This document shows, in pieces, positions 11,423 to 21,751 of a stretch of 64,000 nucleotides of DNA. The notes below the pieces were generated by a model that saw only the letters and a program-made list of their open reading frames with translations, had not been told where the DNA came from and made no database searches. The stretch comes from Dactylonectria macrodidyma (taxonomy: Eukaryota > Ascomycota > Sordariomycetes > Hypocreales > Nectriaceae). Every line of letters starts with the position of its first letter. Within the stretch, counting starts at the first letter, position 1. The stretch lies in contig JAGMUV010000002.1 in assembly GCA_020744425.1 (NCBI GenBank), positions 1,780,501-1,844,500 of the forward strand. Reading direction: 5' to 3'. The position numbers and the translations under genes were made by a program.

Positions 11423-12095
11423 CCTTAAACGGCAGAAGGTAATTCACGCGGGAGGACATCTTGTACGTTTTGTATTTGGTACGGAGGCCCTCGACGTCAG
11501 CGACATCGAAAGAAAAAGAGATGTGGTATCCAATTCGCGGCATCCATTTGGCGAATTCTGGGCTCGTGGCGTAGGTTTCGTTTTAATCACACATAGATCA
11601 AGGTTGACTGAGATATGGAAAATAAAAGGTGATCATAAGCCATGATTTCTATCGATGCGCCGTGATCTCGTACTGCAATTGCTCGCTCAAGTGCCCAACC
11701 AGGCCTCTAGGTGAAAAACAACACAGACCAGTTTAACTCTTCCACTAAGCCCAACCTATTCGCTCCTCTATTAGATAAGTAATAACTAAAGTGTGGAATA
11801 AAATGAAACTAAAATAGGCAAGTGTTTTGCTAAAGGAGCCAGTAACATTTATAATATATCTCCTAGTTTTACTTATAAAGACAAGAGGCTGAGTTGATGC
11901 TTTGTTATATGTGCTGTGTTTCTTTCCCCTGGAGCCAGTTGACCAAACCAAGTCGTACTTATGCCATGTATCATTGCAGTTCGTTTAACGCCGTGTAGCC
12001 TATTCCCTTATATATGTAAATGCGATCATTGCTCAAACACTCCGCTGTGACATTGTAAACTCATCATGTATCCCATTACGCCAGGCCGAGCCCTT
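11423..12095. other. Intergenic between convergent PAF1 and GT90 genes, with an AT-rich block
   Basis: Two 3' ends face each other here. The stretch about 11740-11960 is visibly more AT-rich than its surroundings, with runs such as ATTTATAATATATC. This could be 3' UTR sequence or a decayed, RIP-mutated repeat; no protein similarity remains visible. Confidence 0.5.
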
Positions 12096-14076
12096 TCAGA
12101 ACCCTGGCATTGCCTTATCGCCGTTCGTAAGATCAAAGCCGATAGTCTCCCTATTGTCGTCAATGACACGAGCATATCTATAAGTCTGTTAGTTACCGTG
12201 GATATCGTTTGTCTCAATGGATTGAGACGGTAACGGCTGAAAAGGGGGTTGCTCACTCTAATAACAACCGGAAGAACCACGCCTCCATGTCAACTGGCCG
12301 AACAGTGTTCTCCGCCCAAAATCGACTGGCCTCGGCGAGGCGCTTCGTCTCCGCGGCGTTCGCGCCGTCGTTGAAGAAGCGGATCGTCTCGAGCCAGTCG
12401 TCGCCCTGGATGCTAAGAGGCACGTAGTGAGCCCAGGGCTTGAGCCACTCGGCGTGCCACTCGCGGAAGACGGCGTGCTTGAAGACTAGGCTGCGGCTGC
12501 GCAGGAAGGCGTAGAAGCGGCCCGAGAAGGCGTTGCCATCCATGTCGAGCAGGTACTTGTAATTCCAGGCATCCTGCTGCTCCTCGTGCTCGGCGACCTT
12601 GAAGAAGGCCGTTTGCGCCTCGCAGTCGCCCGGATCGCACTGGCCGACGTGGGAGAAGTGTACGTCGACGAGGTCGCGATAGTCGCCTCGCGGGGCTTCG
12701 CTAGCACCCCACTCGGGTTGCTCGGCGGTGCCCTTGTTGATCATGATCTTGGTCTGGTCGCGGGCATTCATAGCCTGTACGAGGCGCTGGCGATGCTGTC
12801 GTCGCCAGCGGCCGTTGCGGCTATAACCACCCGTCGTGGAGCCGCGCCAGTACAGCTGGTTCTGCTTCTTCTCCCACTCAATGTCCCTAGCCTGGTCGAA
12901 GGGAACCCTATCGCTCCAGTACCAGGGGGACGGGTAGATCAGGTCGTTGTATGACGAGATCTTGGACTGCGAGAAGATGGGAAAGAGGTCGTGGACCACT
13001 TTGTACGTGTTAGGCCCGTCGAAGAAGCCGAACGTAGAGCTGAGGGACGGTGTAAGGCAAATGTCGGACAGAGCTGTCATGTTGTAGACGAATCCGAGCT
13101 CGCTCATGCCATATTTGCTCCGGTCATCAGTTCTCTCTTCCTCCTCGAGATTCCGAGCCGGAGTATCTGGAGGGCACGACACTCGCGAGTCGCTCCAGAT
13201 TGGTTGGTGAGAGTAGGTGTTGAAGCGCGTCAGCGTCGTCTCCTCAAATGACTTGCCATCGTTCAATTCAGCGTGTGTCTCGGTGAAGCGATTTGTGGGT
13301 GACTTGACGGCAAATGCAGCAGGGATGTTCTCGTCCTTGGCCTTTCGCCTCAAGTTGGCAAGGTCTTCGTGCGAGACAACTACCCGTGGCTCGTCGTGTA
13401 GGTTAAACGCGAGGTCCATGTCCGGCAGAAACTCGATGAACTTGGCTATCATACCCTTGGTGGACTCTTTTTGCCACTCTTCTCCTCCCTGGACACGTGT
13501 GATCTGGTGGTTTCGAATGGCGATGCCGATCAAGCCATTATCGAAGCCCAAGGCCTCTTTTGCCCTCGCCCGAATCGTCTTTGGCTTCAGGCCCCAGAAG
13601 GGTGTCATCAACTCGTGAATCGTATCAAACTCATCCACCAGCTTAACATGGTTCGCTTTCGCAAAGTTAAACCATTTGTCAAAGTGCGGTGGAGGGGGCA
13701 TCTGGTACCGCCTGCGATACTCAGCCACGGCGTCCTTGAGCGACGCAGACTGTCGGGTCGTCATCTTCTCGGCTTCGCTCTCGGCATCGCGGATGAGATA
13801 CGCAATCGGATGTTCTGCCGTCCCAGGCGCATCCTTGGGTACTGGTCCGCCAGCAATAACCTTGACGTCTTCCCACACCGGCGCTCCAGTCGGAACTGGT
13901 ATCGGTTTTGATACGGACGATGGTAGGCGTTCAGGTGCGATATCCCCTTCCGGGGCTTTGACTTGAGATACTGACTTGGGAGTATTGATCCCGAAGAGTG
14001 TATAGGCACAAAAGCAAAAGGAAATGATAATTGCGAGGGTGACAAGCCGGCGTCGGCCTGATAGACCGACGACCAT
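12096..14076 (-). CDS. GT90 (CAP10-like) glycosyltransferase, type II membrane protein
   Basis: Two exons: 14076-12257 and 12177-12096, with a 79-nt intron (12178-12256); 633 aa. Stopping at the unspliced TGA would cut the protein at RLLLE, while splicing restores the family tail YARVIDDNRETIGFDL and ends KAMPGF. Residues about 9-30 (RRLVTLAIIISFCFCAYTLF) form a signal anchor after a short basic N-terminus, so a Golgi lumenal catalytic domain is expected. The family signature NQLYWRGSTTGGYSRNGRWRRQHRQRLV and the later block KYLLDMDGNAFSGRFYAFLRSRSLVFK mark the CAP10/GT90 family (DUF821). Cryptococcal Cap59/Cap10-related members transfer xylose and some animal members act on EGF repeats; the acceptor here is unknown. 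Confidence 0.92.
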
Positions 14077-14983
14077 GGTGTTGATCGTCGCCTCTGTACC
14101 CTACAGAAACGAGCTTGAATAAGGTTCTAGAACAAGGGATAACTGACGAAGCTCATGAATTGGTGCAATAAGATCCTAGATTCAAGACAGGTAGATCATC
14201 GTCGAGTCAGCGCATGTGTGCATACGATCCTTGTCTGGATAGTAAGATGCAAGCCTGGGTGGCGCTATGGGGCCTGCCGTCGCTCGTAGGGGTTCCAAAT
14301 CAGACTCAGTATTGTAGGGAAATATCCAAGATGCTTGAGCTAATTCGACGAGGGTGTAACTGGCAGCATATCCACACCAGAGTGTTCGTACAATCGTTGG
14401 AAGAACAACAATCCTGGTGGAGATTTCCTGAAGGGACAAAGCGCGAGCTAGTTAATGAGACCGGGCTTCGTCACCAAAGTAAACAACCCGTGGTTGGCCC
14501 GGATGACCCCCACCCTCAACCCCAGTGGTCAGGATCGCTTTGCGGCGAAAATGTACCCTCAAATCTGCTCCAAAGTAGTGCTGAAATAATTGCGATGAGA
14601 GAGAGGACAGCAGAATTGATTGATTGAGAATGGGAAGTGCATCGAAGCGCTGGTCATGGTAGCCGCGATATGAGACGCATCAGAAGGCCACGTTTTGTGA
14701 TTGAGTTGACACTACCCGTAGCACATGCTTCGGTGCCTCAACCATCGATACATGCCGCAGGAACCGACACATACAACCCGCAACGATGACTTCACATTCT
14801 ACAACACATAGGAAACAGCAAGTCGAACATGTGGCTCTGAACATCTCGTCAAGGTTCAATTACTAGTGCTCGCGTAGGCGACCAGCACGAGGGCTGTCAA
14901 ATCGCATCGGTCATTGTCATCATAATCCACCCCTAACGCCGAGAATGCCAGCTATTTTTTAAACCTTTTGATATCCGTCCCAT
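14077..14983. other. Intergenic: GT90 promoter side and uS8 3' UTR
   Basis: About 0.9 kb between the GT90 start and the uS8 stop. The open frames across it (for example 14214-14627) have no recognisable protein content. No repeat or RNA gene seen. Confidence 0.5.
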
Positions 14984-15620
14984 TTAGTAGAAGAATCCAA
15001 TGATTTTGCCAGCGACGTGCTTGCGTCGGGCCTCCTCGTGGTCCATGATACCGGCAGAGGTGGTCAGGATGACATAGCCGAACTGACGGGCGGGCAGCAG
15101 CTTGACGACCCACTTCTCGAGATCGGCGAGACGGACGTTGTAGCGAGGAGAGATGACACCGGTCTTGTTGAGGCGGCCGTTGAGCTGGACAACAATCTTG
15201 CCGGAGCGGTGGTCGTCGACCTCCTCGAACTCGCCAATGTATCCTGCAGATATTAGTCAGTTATGTTTCGAGAGATTAAAACATAAGACATCATGGGTTT
15301 AGTCCGAAAAATGTTGTAAGGTCTCCGAGTTTCAATCTATCGGCAATTTATAGGGGCTGAGTCGTGGTGCAGTATCGACGGCAGCCCTAGTTATCATGCC
15401 GAAGGTAGGTGCAAACAGGAGATGAAAGGGGGGAGGCGTAGAAGAAAATGAAGATGAAGAGCAAAAATAAGCCAGTCTAGCACATACCGTGGCGCTGCAT
15501 GACCTGCAGGAATTTGACAATGACCTTGGAGCTAGGTCGGATCATAACCTGACGCTTGCCGGCCTTCTCGGCATTGTTGATGGCGTTGAGCGCATCGTGG
15601 AGAACGGAAGTGCGGACCAT
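14984..15620 (-). CDS. RPS22: 40S ribosomal protein uS8 (S22/S15a)
   Basis: Two exons: 15620-15488 and 15243-14984, with a 244-nt intron (15244-15487); 130 aa, exactly the length of eukaryotic S22/S15a. It is part of the small-subunit body near helix 21 of 18S rRNA. The sequence is family-typical throughout: [19 protein letters not shown], then [20 protein letters not shown] across the splice, and the end [17 protein letters not shown] with KIIGFFY. The intron is four to five times longer than nearly all others here, a common habit of ribosomal protein genes. The gene is head-to-head with eS12, 595 bp between starts, which suggests a shared promoter. Confidence 0.97.
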
Positions 15621-16215
15621 TTTGGCGGTTTTTAGACGGAGATTCTCAAATCGAGAGGGGAAATGAGGTATCTGCCATAGCAATCGAGGTTAGCCTTTCG
15701 AGGCCGTGAGCGAGGAGAGTGCCCTCAACGATCGATCGCCGAGGGTTCTGCCGCCCAAGTGTGCTGAAGAGGAGAAGCGTATCGCGAGACGTCGCCGGGT
15801 CGGTGTAGCCGTCAATCTGCGAGCCTCGCGGCCGGAGACGCCCACGATTGCTCTCCCCCTGCCATGGTAAAAGGCATGATCCTGTCGGATTTCGAGTCGC
15901 TGCGAGCGTCACTTGTACATACCTCTTGATTTTTTGCGTGATCGAGTGGTTGGGGATAGGCACAAGAGAGGCGAGAGCCGAGGAGAAAAAAAGTGTTCGC
16001 GAACCCACAGGAGCAGAAGTGGTGTGCCCTGGTGGTCCGTGCACGTAAAAATGCCCTAAGGGCCCGCGCACTCGGTCGTTTAGATTTCGGCAAATCTGCG
16101 TGATACCAAACGAAGACACTTCCAGATCACGACGCAAACACCCCTCCCCCCCCTTCATTTTTCTAGCTACACATTAAAATCTTCGAGGATCGCCCGACAA
16201 GAAAATCATACCAAA
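15621..16215. promoter_or_regulatory. Bidirectional ribosomal-protein promoter (uS8 / eS12)
   Basis: This 595-bp segment separates the start codons of two small-subunit ribosomal protein genes transcribed in opposite directions. A pyrimidine tract (ACCCCTCCCCCCCCTTCATTTTT, 16139-16161 region) lies 55-75 bp before the eS12 ATG, where TOP-like initiation tracts usually occur. A palindromic CCCTAAGGGCCCG lies near 16053. Co-regulation is inferred from gene arrangement and not demonstrated. Confidence 0.6.
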
Positions 16216-16856
16216 ATGGTGAGTTGCACGCCTGTCGCCGAATTTGCCGCCAATTGCTTCGACCGCGCGATTGCGCCCAGGCTGGGCAATTTGCGGCGGG
16301 GGAAACAAAATTCCAGGATGAGGTCGCTAACGAATTGTCGAAATAGTCGGACGTAGAAGAGAACAACGCCCCCGAGGTGTCTGAGGAGATTGAGGTTTCC
16401 GGCGATGCCCCAAAGGGTCAGATGTCCATTCTCGACGCCCTCAAGGGTGCCCTTAAGCTCGCTCTCATGCACGACGGTCTCGCCCGCGGTCTCCGAGAGG
16501 CTTCCAAGGCCCTCGACCGACGACAGGCCCACATGTGTGTCCTGAACGAGAACTGCGAGGAGGAGGCCTACAAGAAGCTCGTCATCGCTCTCTGCAGCGA
16601 GCACAACATCCCCCTCATCAAGATTCCTGACGGCAAGCAGCTCGGCGAGTGGGCCGGACTCTGTATGTTCTTTCGCATGGTGGTGGCGGGGTTACGATGT
16701 GTCTAGGTCAGGTGCTAACAGATTGATACAGGCGTTCTCGACCGTGAGGGCAACGCCCGCAAGGTCGTCAACTGCTCTTGCGTCGTTGTCAAGGACTGGG
16801 GTGAGGAGTCCCAGGAGCGCTCTGTCCTTCTCAACTACTTCCAGACCGAGCAGTAA
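16216..16856 (+). CDS. RPS12: 40S ribosomal protein eS12
   Basis: Three exons: 16216-16218 (the ATG only), 16347-16662 and 16732-16856; introns of 128 and 69 nt; 147 aa, normal for fungal eS12. It belongs to the beak region of the small ribosomal subunit and has the L7Ae-like fold. Family blocks seen are [61 protein letters not shown] and the end [14 protein letters not shown]. The first coding exon carries only the initiator codon; ATG is followed at once by GTGAGT. This is required because the next codons ([10 protein letters not shown]) follow an AG and lack any ATG nearby. Divergent from uS8. Confidence 0.96.
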
Positions 16857-17456
16857 GCGCGTGGACATGGACGGCGTTGGATGTGAAGGGGACTAGAGGT
16901 GCGGACTTTGTTTCGAGACAACTTGACACAGACTTGTCGTTGTACTCTAGCCACTTCGGTTGGCATCTGAATGGGTTTCAGCCTTACGTCTTCTGGTCAT
17001 ATTGCATCGAGAGGAATATAAAAAAATTGGGCATCTTGAACATTGTCACACTGTAAACAAAAGTGGACGTGAAGTGTGTTTTGCATGTGAAAGATGAGGT
17101 TGATGGAGGATCCAATCAGAGGCATATCGTAAAATCACTCGGCGGCAGCCTGTGCTATCGAGACGCCAAGACCTGCATTGTCGCCAGCTGCCTCGCCGAC
17201 GAAGCATCTGGCTTTGTTGTAAGATTCATTGGGAGGCTTTCATATCGCCTCATTCACACACTCATTTCTTCGGCCCAACCATGCTGGCGGTCAATCTTTC
17301 CCGCGGCAATATCTGGCTCAGTGTTCTCATCTCATGTCAGGTAAAGCGGCGTTGACTGAGACGCCGTTAGTCTTGTATAGGCAGATTCGGCATCGAATTG
17401 GCGAGAAACTTGCAACCGGGCCATCTCTGGCCTGCGTGCTATGCATCTGCTCCATT
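16857..17456. other. Intergenic between convergent eS12 and PIN4 genes
   Basis: Six hundred bases between two stop codons facing each other. It should hold both 3' UTRs. I see no gene, though short open frames occur at 17063-17537. Confidence 0.5.
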
Positions 17457-18066
17457 CTACTTTCGTCCTTCGACCTAGCCGTGGCGTTAGAAAGGCCCTT
17501 CAAAGGAAGTAATGCCACTCAAGCAGACTTGCCATGATGATGTGATATCCAAAGCCAGTCTTGACCTCGACAAACTTGGGACTGCCAGTAGTACTGGTCT
17601 CGAGACCGAATGCCGCCTCTTCAAACGTGGGGTCCAGACTCCCCTTGGTCTTCCATCCCAGTGAGCCACCTGAAGCCGTGCCACAATGTCAGTTGAGTGC
17701 CCGTACTGCAATAACTCGATGCAAGATATTCGGTGGTGAGCTGACCTTGTCTCGCCTTGTCCTCGGAATACTCGCGTGCCACCTCGTCGAACTTGACCCC
17801 CTCGTTGAGCTTGGCCAAAGCTTCCTCCTTCTTTGAGTGCTTCTCGCACTATAATAACCCGTCAGAACAGACAAAGGTAGGCAGTGGCGTCATGGGTAAT
17901 AGACGTCCACAGGATCGATACGTACCAGAATGTGGCGGACGTTAATAGACATGGCGCCCTTGGTCTTGCCACCGGACTCCTTGGCGTCCTTATCTCCGCC
18001 TTTGCTTTTGTCTCCCTTTCCCTTCCCTCCACCCTTGTCGCCGCCTTTCTTATCGTTCTTGCCCAT
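17457..18066 (-). CDS. PIN4/Par14-type parvulin peptidyl-prolyl isomerase
   Basis: Four exons: 18066-17926, 17848-17746, 17669-17533 and 17474-17457; 132 aa. Parvulins catalyse cis-trans isomerisation of peptidyl-prolyl bonds; the PIN4 subgroup is nuclear and linked to ribosome biogenesis. The first 37 residues are a lysine/glycine-rich tail, as in human PIN4. The rotamase domain runs from [18 protein letters not shown] through [27 protein letters not shown] to [19 protein letters not shown]. The last intron (17475-17532, 58 nt) starts with GC: ATG/GCAAGT, branch CTAAC, then TAG. Without it the protein would end with a foreign 10-residue tail instead of the near-universal VEGRK. The last exon encodes five residues and the stop. 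Confidence 0.94.
17475..17532 (-). other. GC-AG intron in the PIN4-type gene
   Basis: Donor GCAAGT, branch-like CTAAC near the 3' end, acceptor TAG. Its removal yields the family C-terminus GYHIIM-VEGRK-stop in phase. Confidence 0.88.
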
Positions 18067-18290
18067 CTTGTTCCGTTCCTTGTCGGTGTTGCTGGTGGTG
18101 ATGGTGATAGGTTGTCGTGGGTCGTGGATTGTGGGTCGTGGGCTATGGAATGCTCCGCCATAACAGTCAGGTCAGAAAAGTACCCCTCACCCAATGACGA
18201 TGAAGACACAACACCATGAGTTCAGCAACAGCGGCTGAATATGGTTTCCTCTTGTAAATGTTTTCATTACAGCATTATACAGTGCATTGT

Positions 18291-19787
18291 CTACAATGGC
18301 TCTCTGCGTTTCCTACGTGTTTTTAGAAAAGACTGGACCGGGCTCGGCTGCCCAATTTTAGCAAGCTCCAGTGAGGTTTGGAACGCGAGCGTCCTCATGT
18401 ATTGCTCCTGGTCCATCTTCTCCCGAGCTCTCTCCATTTTCCAGTCAAGAAATCCTCTTTGGCCTTTTCTTTGCTTGATCATCTCGCCCTCGTACGTTTC
18501 AAAGAGCTTCCAGTCGTCAAGTTGTGAGGGGCGGGGAACTTGGATGAGTTCGTCAACCGAAAATGTATCCTCGACCCGCTCCAGGGTGAGAACAACACGA
18601 TGAAGGCCCGTTCTAAGGTTGAGCCTTTGACCATACTGACGAATGATATATCTAATGCAATGTTAGCCGTTAGTCACAAAGCCTGGGTTGAGTGCAACTT
18701 ACAGCCCGTCGTATCGTATGCCAGCCTTTGGGGCCAGAGGACTTTGAAGTCGATGCCCACGCAGGATCCGTATTTGAGTGCCCACTTGAGACAGAAGAGA
18801 CACATGAATATCCGATATATGACCTTCTTTCACATACTTGACTGTTCCACCAGGCAGGTATACGCTCTCCCACCCAGTCACAAGGGGCAGCGCTGTAACA
18901 CCATACTTTCCTTTGGTTGGCGTCTCCAGCACGCTTCCAACAATACCATCACGTTGGGCGCAGGCCAAGTTTAGCCACCAGCTATGCCCTCTACAGTCAG
19001 CAAAACATTTTTGAATTGTTTGAACTAGTGGGCGCGCTCTCACTGTCCTGGCTCAAATTTTAAGTTCCCTTCGAGTTCCGATAGGGCCTCGCGGGCCTTG
19101 GCTCTCCAACGTCCCGGGCTGTTCTCTTGGGGATCGGTCATGACCACATCATGGAGTCGCCCAGTCCTGGGAAGGGTGTTGTAGCGGTTTTGATCAATTG
19201 TGAAATAGCTCTCCAGAAATCGAGTCCTCCACAGTCTTTGAAGTCGCTCTGCCACAGTCACATCATCACTAAATCTAGTCGGTGTCGGCAGAGGGCGGTT
19301 TCCGGGGTTCACAATGTCGGAAAGTAGCTTGTCGAGTCTGGCGGTTTGAACGGTCGAGAACTCAATCATTGGCGTGCCGTTAGCCTCGTCTTTCAGCACC
19401 GCTGTCAGAAGTCCCATGGCTTCTTCCCATCGAGGTCCCAAGATTCGTCTATCGCCGAGACTCGAGCGGATGGAATCGCAGAGGTCGAGCAGTAGGCCTT
19501 CGTCGAGGCCATCGCCGGAAGGCAATGCGTGGTTATGGAAGGATACAGTCGAGCCAATTACTAAGAGAGGGTCTATGCATTGTAAGCTGGTCCGTCGTCG
19601 GAGTCCATTGCCAGGTAGCTCATCGTACTTCTCTGGTGCGTTAGGTAGTCGGAGGAGCCGTCGTACATCCAGTCATAGTCACAGGCAAGCCCTGCTGACA
19701 AGGGCACCTTTTTCGAGTCAACTATGCCAGCTCTTCGAGAATTGGGTAACTTACTTGACGATAGCCTACTGATGATCTGGTGGGCAT
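18291..19787 (-). CDS. SRA-YDG domain protein (modified-cytosine reader family)
   Basis: Best model has four exons: 19787-19755, 19630-19044, 18990-18703 and 18651-18291; 422 aa. The last two introns (53 and 51 nt) are firm. The first (19631-19754) is uncertain because its acceptor would be CAGAG rather than the nearer CAG. Residues about 40-200 are an alpha-helical, unassigned N-terminal region. The SRA-YDG domain follows: WWLNLACAQRDGIVGSVL, GKYGV, VYLPGGTVKYV, QIRILRGHRLQS and the signature APKAGIRYDGLYIIRQYG. SRA domains in UHRF1 and plant SUVH proteins flip and read 5-methyl- or hydroxymethylcytosine. The C-terminus is basic and helical (KQRKGQRGFLDWKMERAREK). No RING, SET or HNH domain is visible, so this is a stand-alone SRA protein. 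The 5' end needs transcript support. Confidence 0.78.
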
Positions 19788-20778
19788 TTTTCAATGTCTG
19801 TAATGTGGAGGTCGTACTTTGTGGCACCTTGGGATGAGAAGGGCGGCGTTTCGTTTAGTACTTGGGTCTAAGGCACGGCATGCAGCTGATATCGGAGCGA
19901 CGCGTCTTTGTCCTCCCATGGTTATTATATTGAATGCCGGCCCGCGCTCCAATGGTAGGATGTAGGTTAAGGAGTCTAGTGGCGTCACCACGCCAGGTGG
20001 TGTAGCAATCTGTGCGTTCCCGCAAAGTTGTCAAAGAAAGCCGAATTATCAAAGGGGTATCGATAAGGTCATAGGGTCTAGGTAGGTGATAGTTTATTGG
20101 CTGAGTGGGCGATTCGAGCCAGGAAAAGGTGGCATGCCATGATGGTCGCGTCTTCCTGTTTGTGAGAGTAGGTGCGTCATTGGCGCGTTGTACTCCGTAC
20201 ACTAGACCTGGCAGGCGAGCCTTTCTACTCTGCCGATGGTGCTTGCATCGGGAATTTAGATTGAAGCAAGCCCAATCCTCCCACTTCGGAGGATTACAGC
20301 CTACCTTAGGCTCCTTAATTGCGGAAACAAAGTTGTGGTCACATCCAATTATCAGCCCCAGTCCCTCGACTGTTTGCCTCATGCCATGATGCTCTCGGTA
20401 AGCCTCACCCTTGCCGTTGTACTACGTGCAATAATGATCGACATGCGCACGCAAACAGAGTGTGCAGCCACTCTTATCTGGGAAAAATAGCCCGAGTTTA
20501 TTTTAAGACTTTTATTCTGTCACCGACGGAGCCATGTAATTTAGTCACCCTACTGTGAAAGTCCGTTTGGCGCCGGTAACTTGTCTTGGCTGCTCTTCTG
20601 GCAATCATTTTCCGTGTTAGTTCCAAGATGAGGGACACGGTAAACCGTTGCCCGCGGCCCCTCGCTAATAATACGTCCCCTGTTCCATGCCCCTCGACAA
20701 TAAATCCACAGGCTCGTTCTATCTTCATCTTGAACTTCATTTCCTTAGCAGGTCCCAACTTTGGTCATTGTGGCAGAC
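19788..20778. promoter_or_regulatory. Divergent promoter region between the SRA-YDG and ABM-domain genes
   Basis: Nearly 1 kb between two start codons pointing apart. It contains GTACTCCGTAC at 20190-20200, a relative of the TAC-N3-GTA motif found elsewhere. The open frames on both strands show no recognisable protein. Confidence 0.5.
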
Positions 20779-21225
20779 ATGGCCCCCATCCAGCTTACAG
20801 CCGTCATCACCCCTAAGCCTGGTAAGGCTCGAAGGGTAGAGTCTCCGCAACCCGCCTTGTTGTATTAGACGGAATGATCGCTCATTTTGTCTAGTTTCTA
20901 GAGCTGTTCGAGGCATGCACCCAGTTTGTCCAGGTTCACGAACCCGGCGTCCATCGTTACGAACTACACAAGGGCATCAAGGATCTCAATAATGGCAAGG
21001 AGCAGTTTGTCGTCCTCGAGGGGTGAGCATCGAGCCCCGCATACTTTGTGGGAATACTGTACTTCTGGCTAACGAGAGAACAGATATGATGACCAGGAGG
21101 CGTTGGATAAGCACATGAAGTCTCCACCTGTCGTGGCGATGATTAAGGCTCTTGAAAAGGAGGCACTGGCCGACATTGAAATCATCAACACTTCTGCCGG
21201 TCCGGGTATCAAGTCCAGGATGTGA
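20779..21225 (+). CDS. Small ABM (antibiotic biosynthesis monooxygenase-like) domain protein
   Basis: Three exons: 20779-20835, 20895-21022 and 21084-21225; introns of 59 and 61 nt; 108 aa. The dimeric alpha+beta barrel ABM domain is visible as a beta strand (MAPIQLTAVITPKPGKA), a helix (RRFLELFEACTQFVQVHEPG), the strand VHRYELHKG, EQFVVLEGYDDQEALDKHMKSPPVVAMIKAL and a final strand. Proteins of this size include quinol monooxygenases and haem-degrading relatives, but many have no known substrate, and no haem-binding residues can be assigned here. The first donor (AGG/GTAGAG) is chosen because it restores a continuous helix; a GTAAGG donor 12 bases earlier would break the frame. Function remains general. 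Confidence 0.82.
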
Positions 21226-21751
21226 ATTACTGAACTGCCTTGGGCGAGAAGAGACTTGTGGATATGACTCTAATAGCTAGAAAGAAATTTAAATGTAACC
21301 AGATCTAGAAACCAATAAGACCTACTCGTCTAATCCCAAAAACCAGTTGGCTTCTGGCTTTCTCCCTTCATGTCGCGTTATGTCAAAGTGACTTACCCTG
21401 CACCTTAGACTGGAGGGAGGGGAAATGCTAAGAGGCTCTGGAGATAGCCCCGCTACGTGCCTTGAGGAACGAAAGGTCTATCAGGCGCACGCGCGCAGCA
21501 GAAATTCGGCTAGGCTCATGGGATGGGTCTGCTCGCTGCTATTGGTTAACATAAGCGACCCGCTTCATTTCACCGCTTTCCAGTCTAAGCTTACTCGTCA
21601 CCGCCTTCCAGACTAGGCATCATCAAGTTTACTGCCGGATGAAAAATTACCTATCGCAAACTTCCCGCTTACAAGGGTAAACAACATATCCGTGTCGCAT
21701 CTTCATCGGAATTGTGCCGGCGCATTACTTCTTGACCAATTTGTGGTGACC
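21226..21751. other. Intergenic: ABM gene 3' UTR and PUS7 promoter
   Basis: About 525 bp between two rightward genes. No other gene, repeat or RNA visible. Confidence 0.5.

Noticed and set aside
15244..15487. C/D box snoRNA in the uS8 intron
   Set aside because: The C-like and D-like strings are under 40 nt apart and no terminal stem was found; kept only as a low-interest check.
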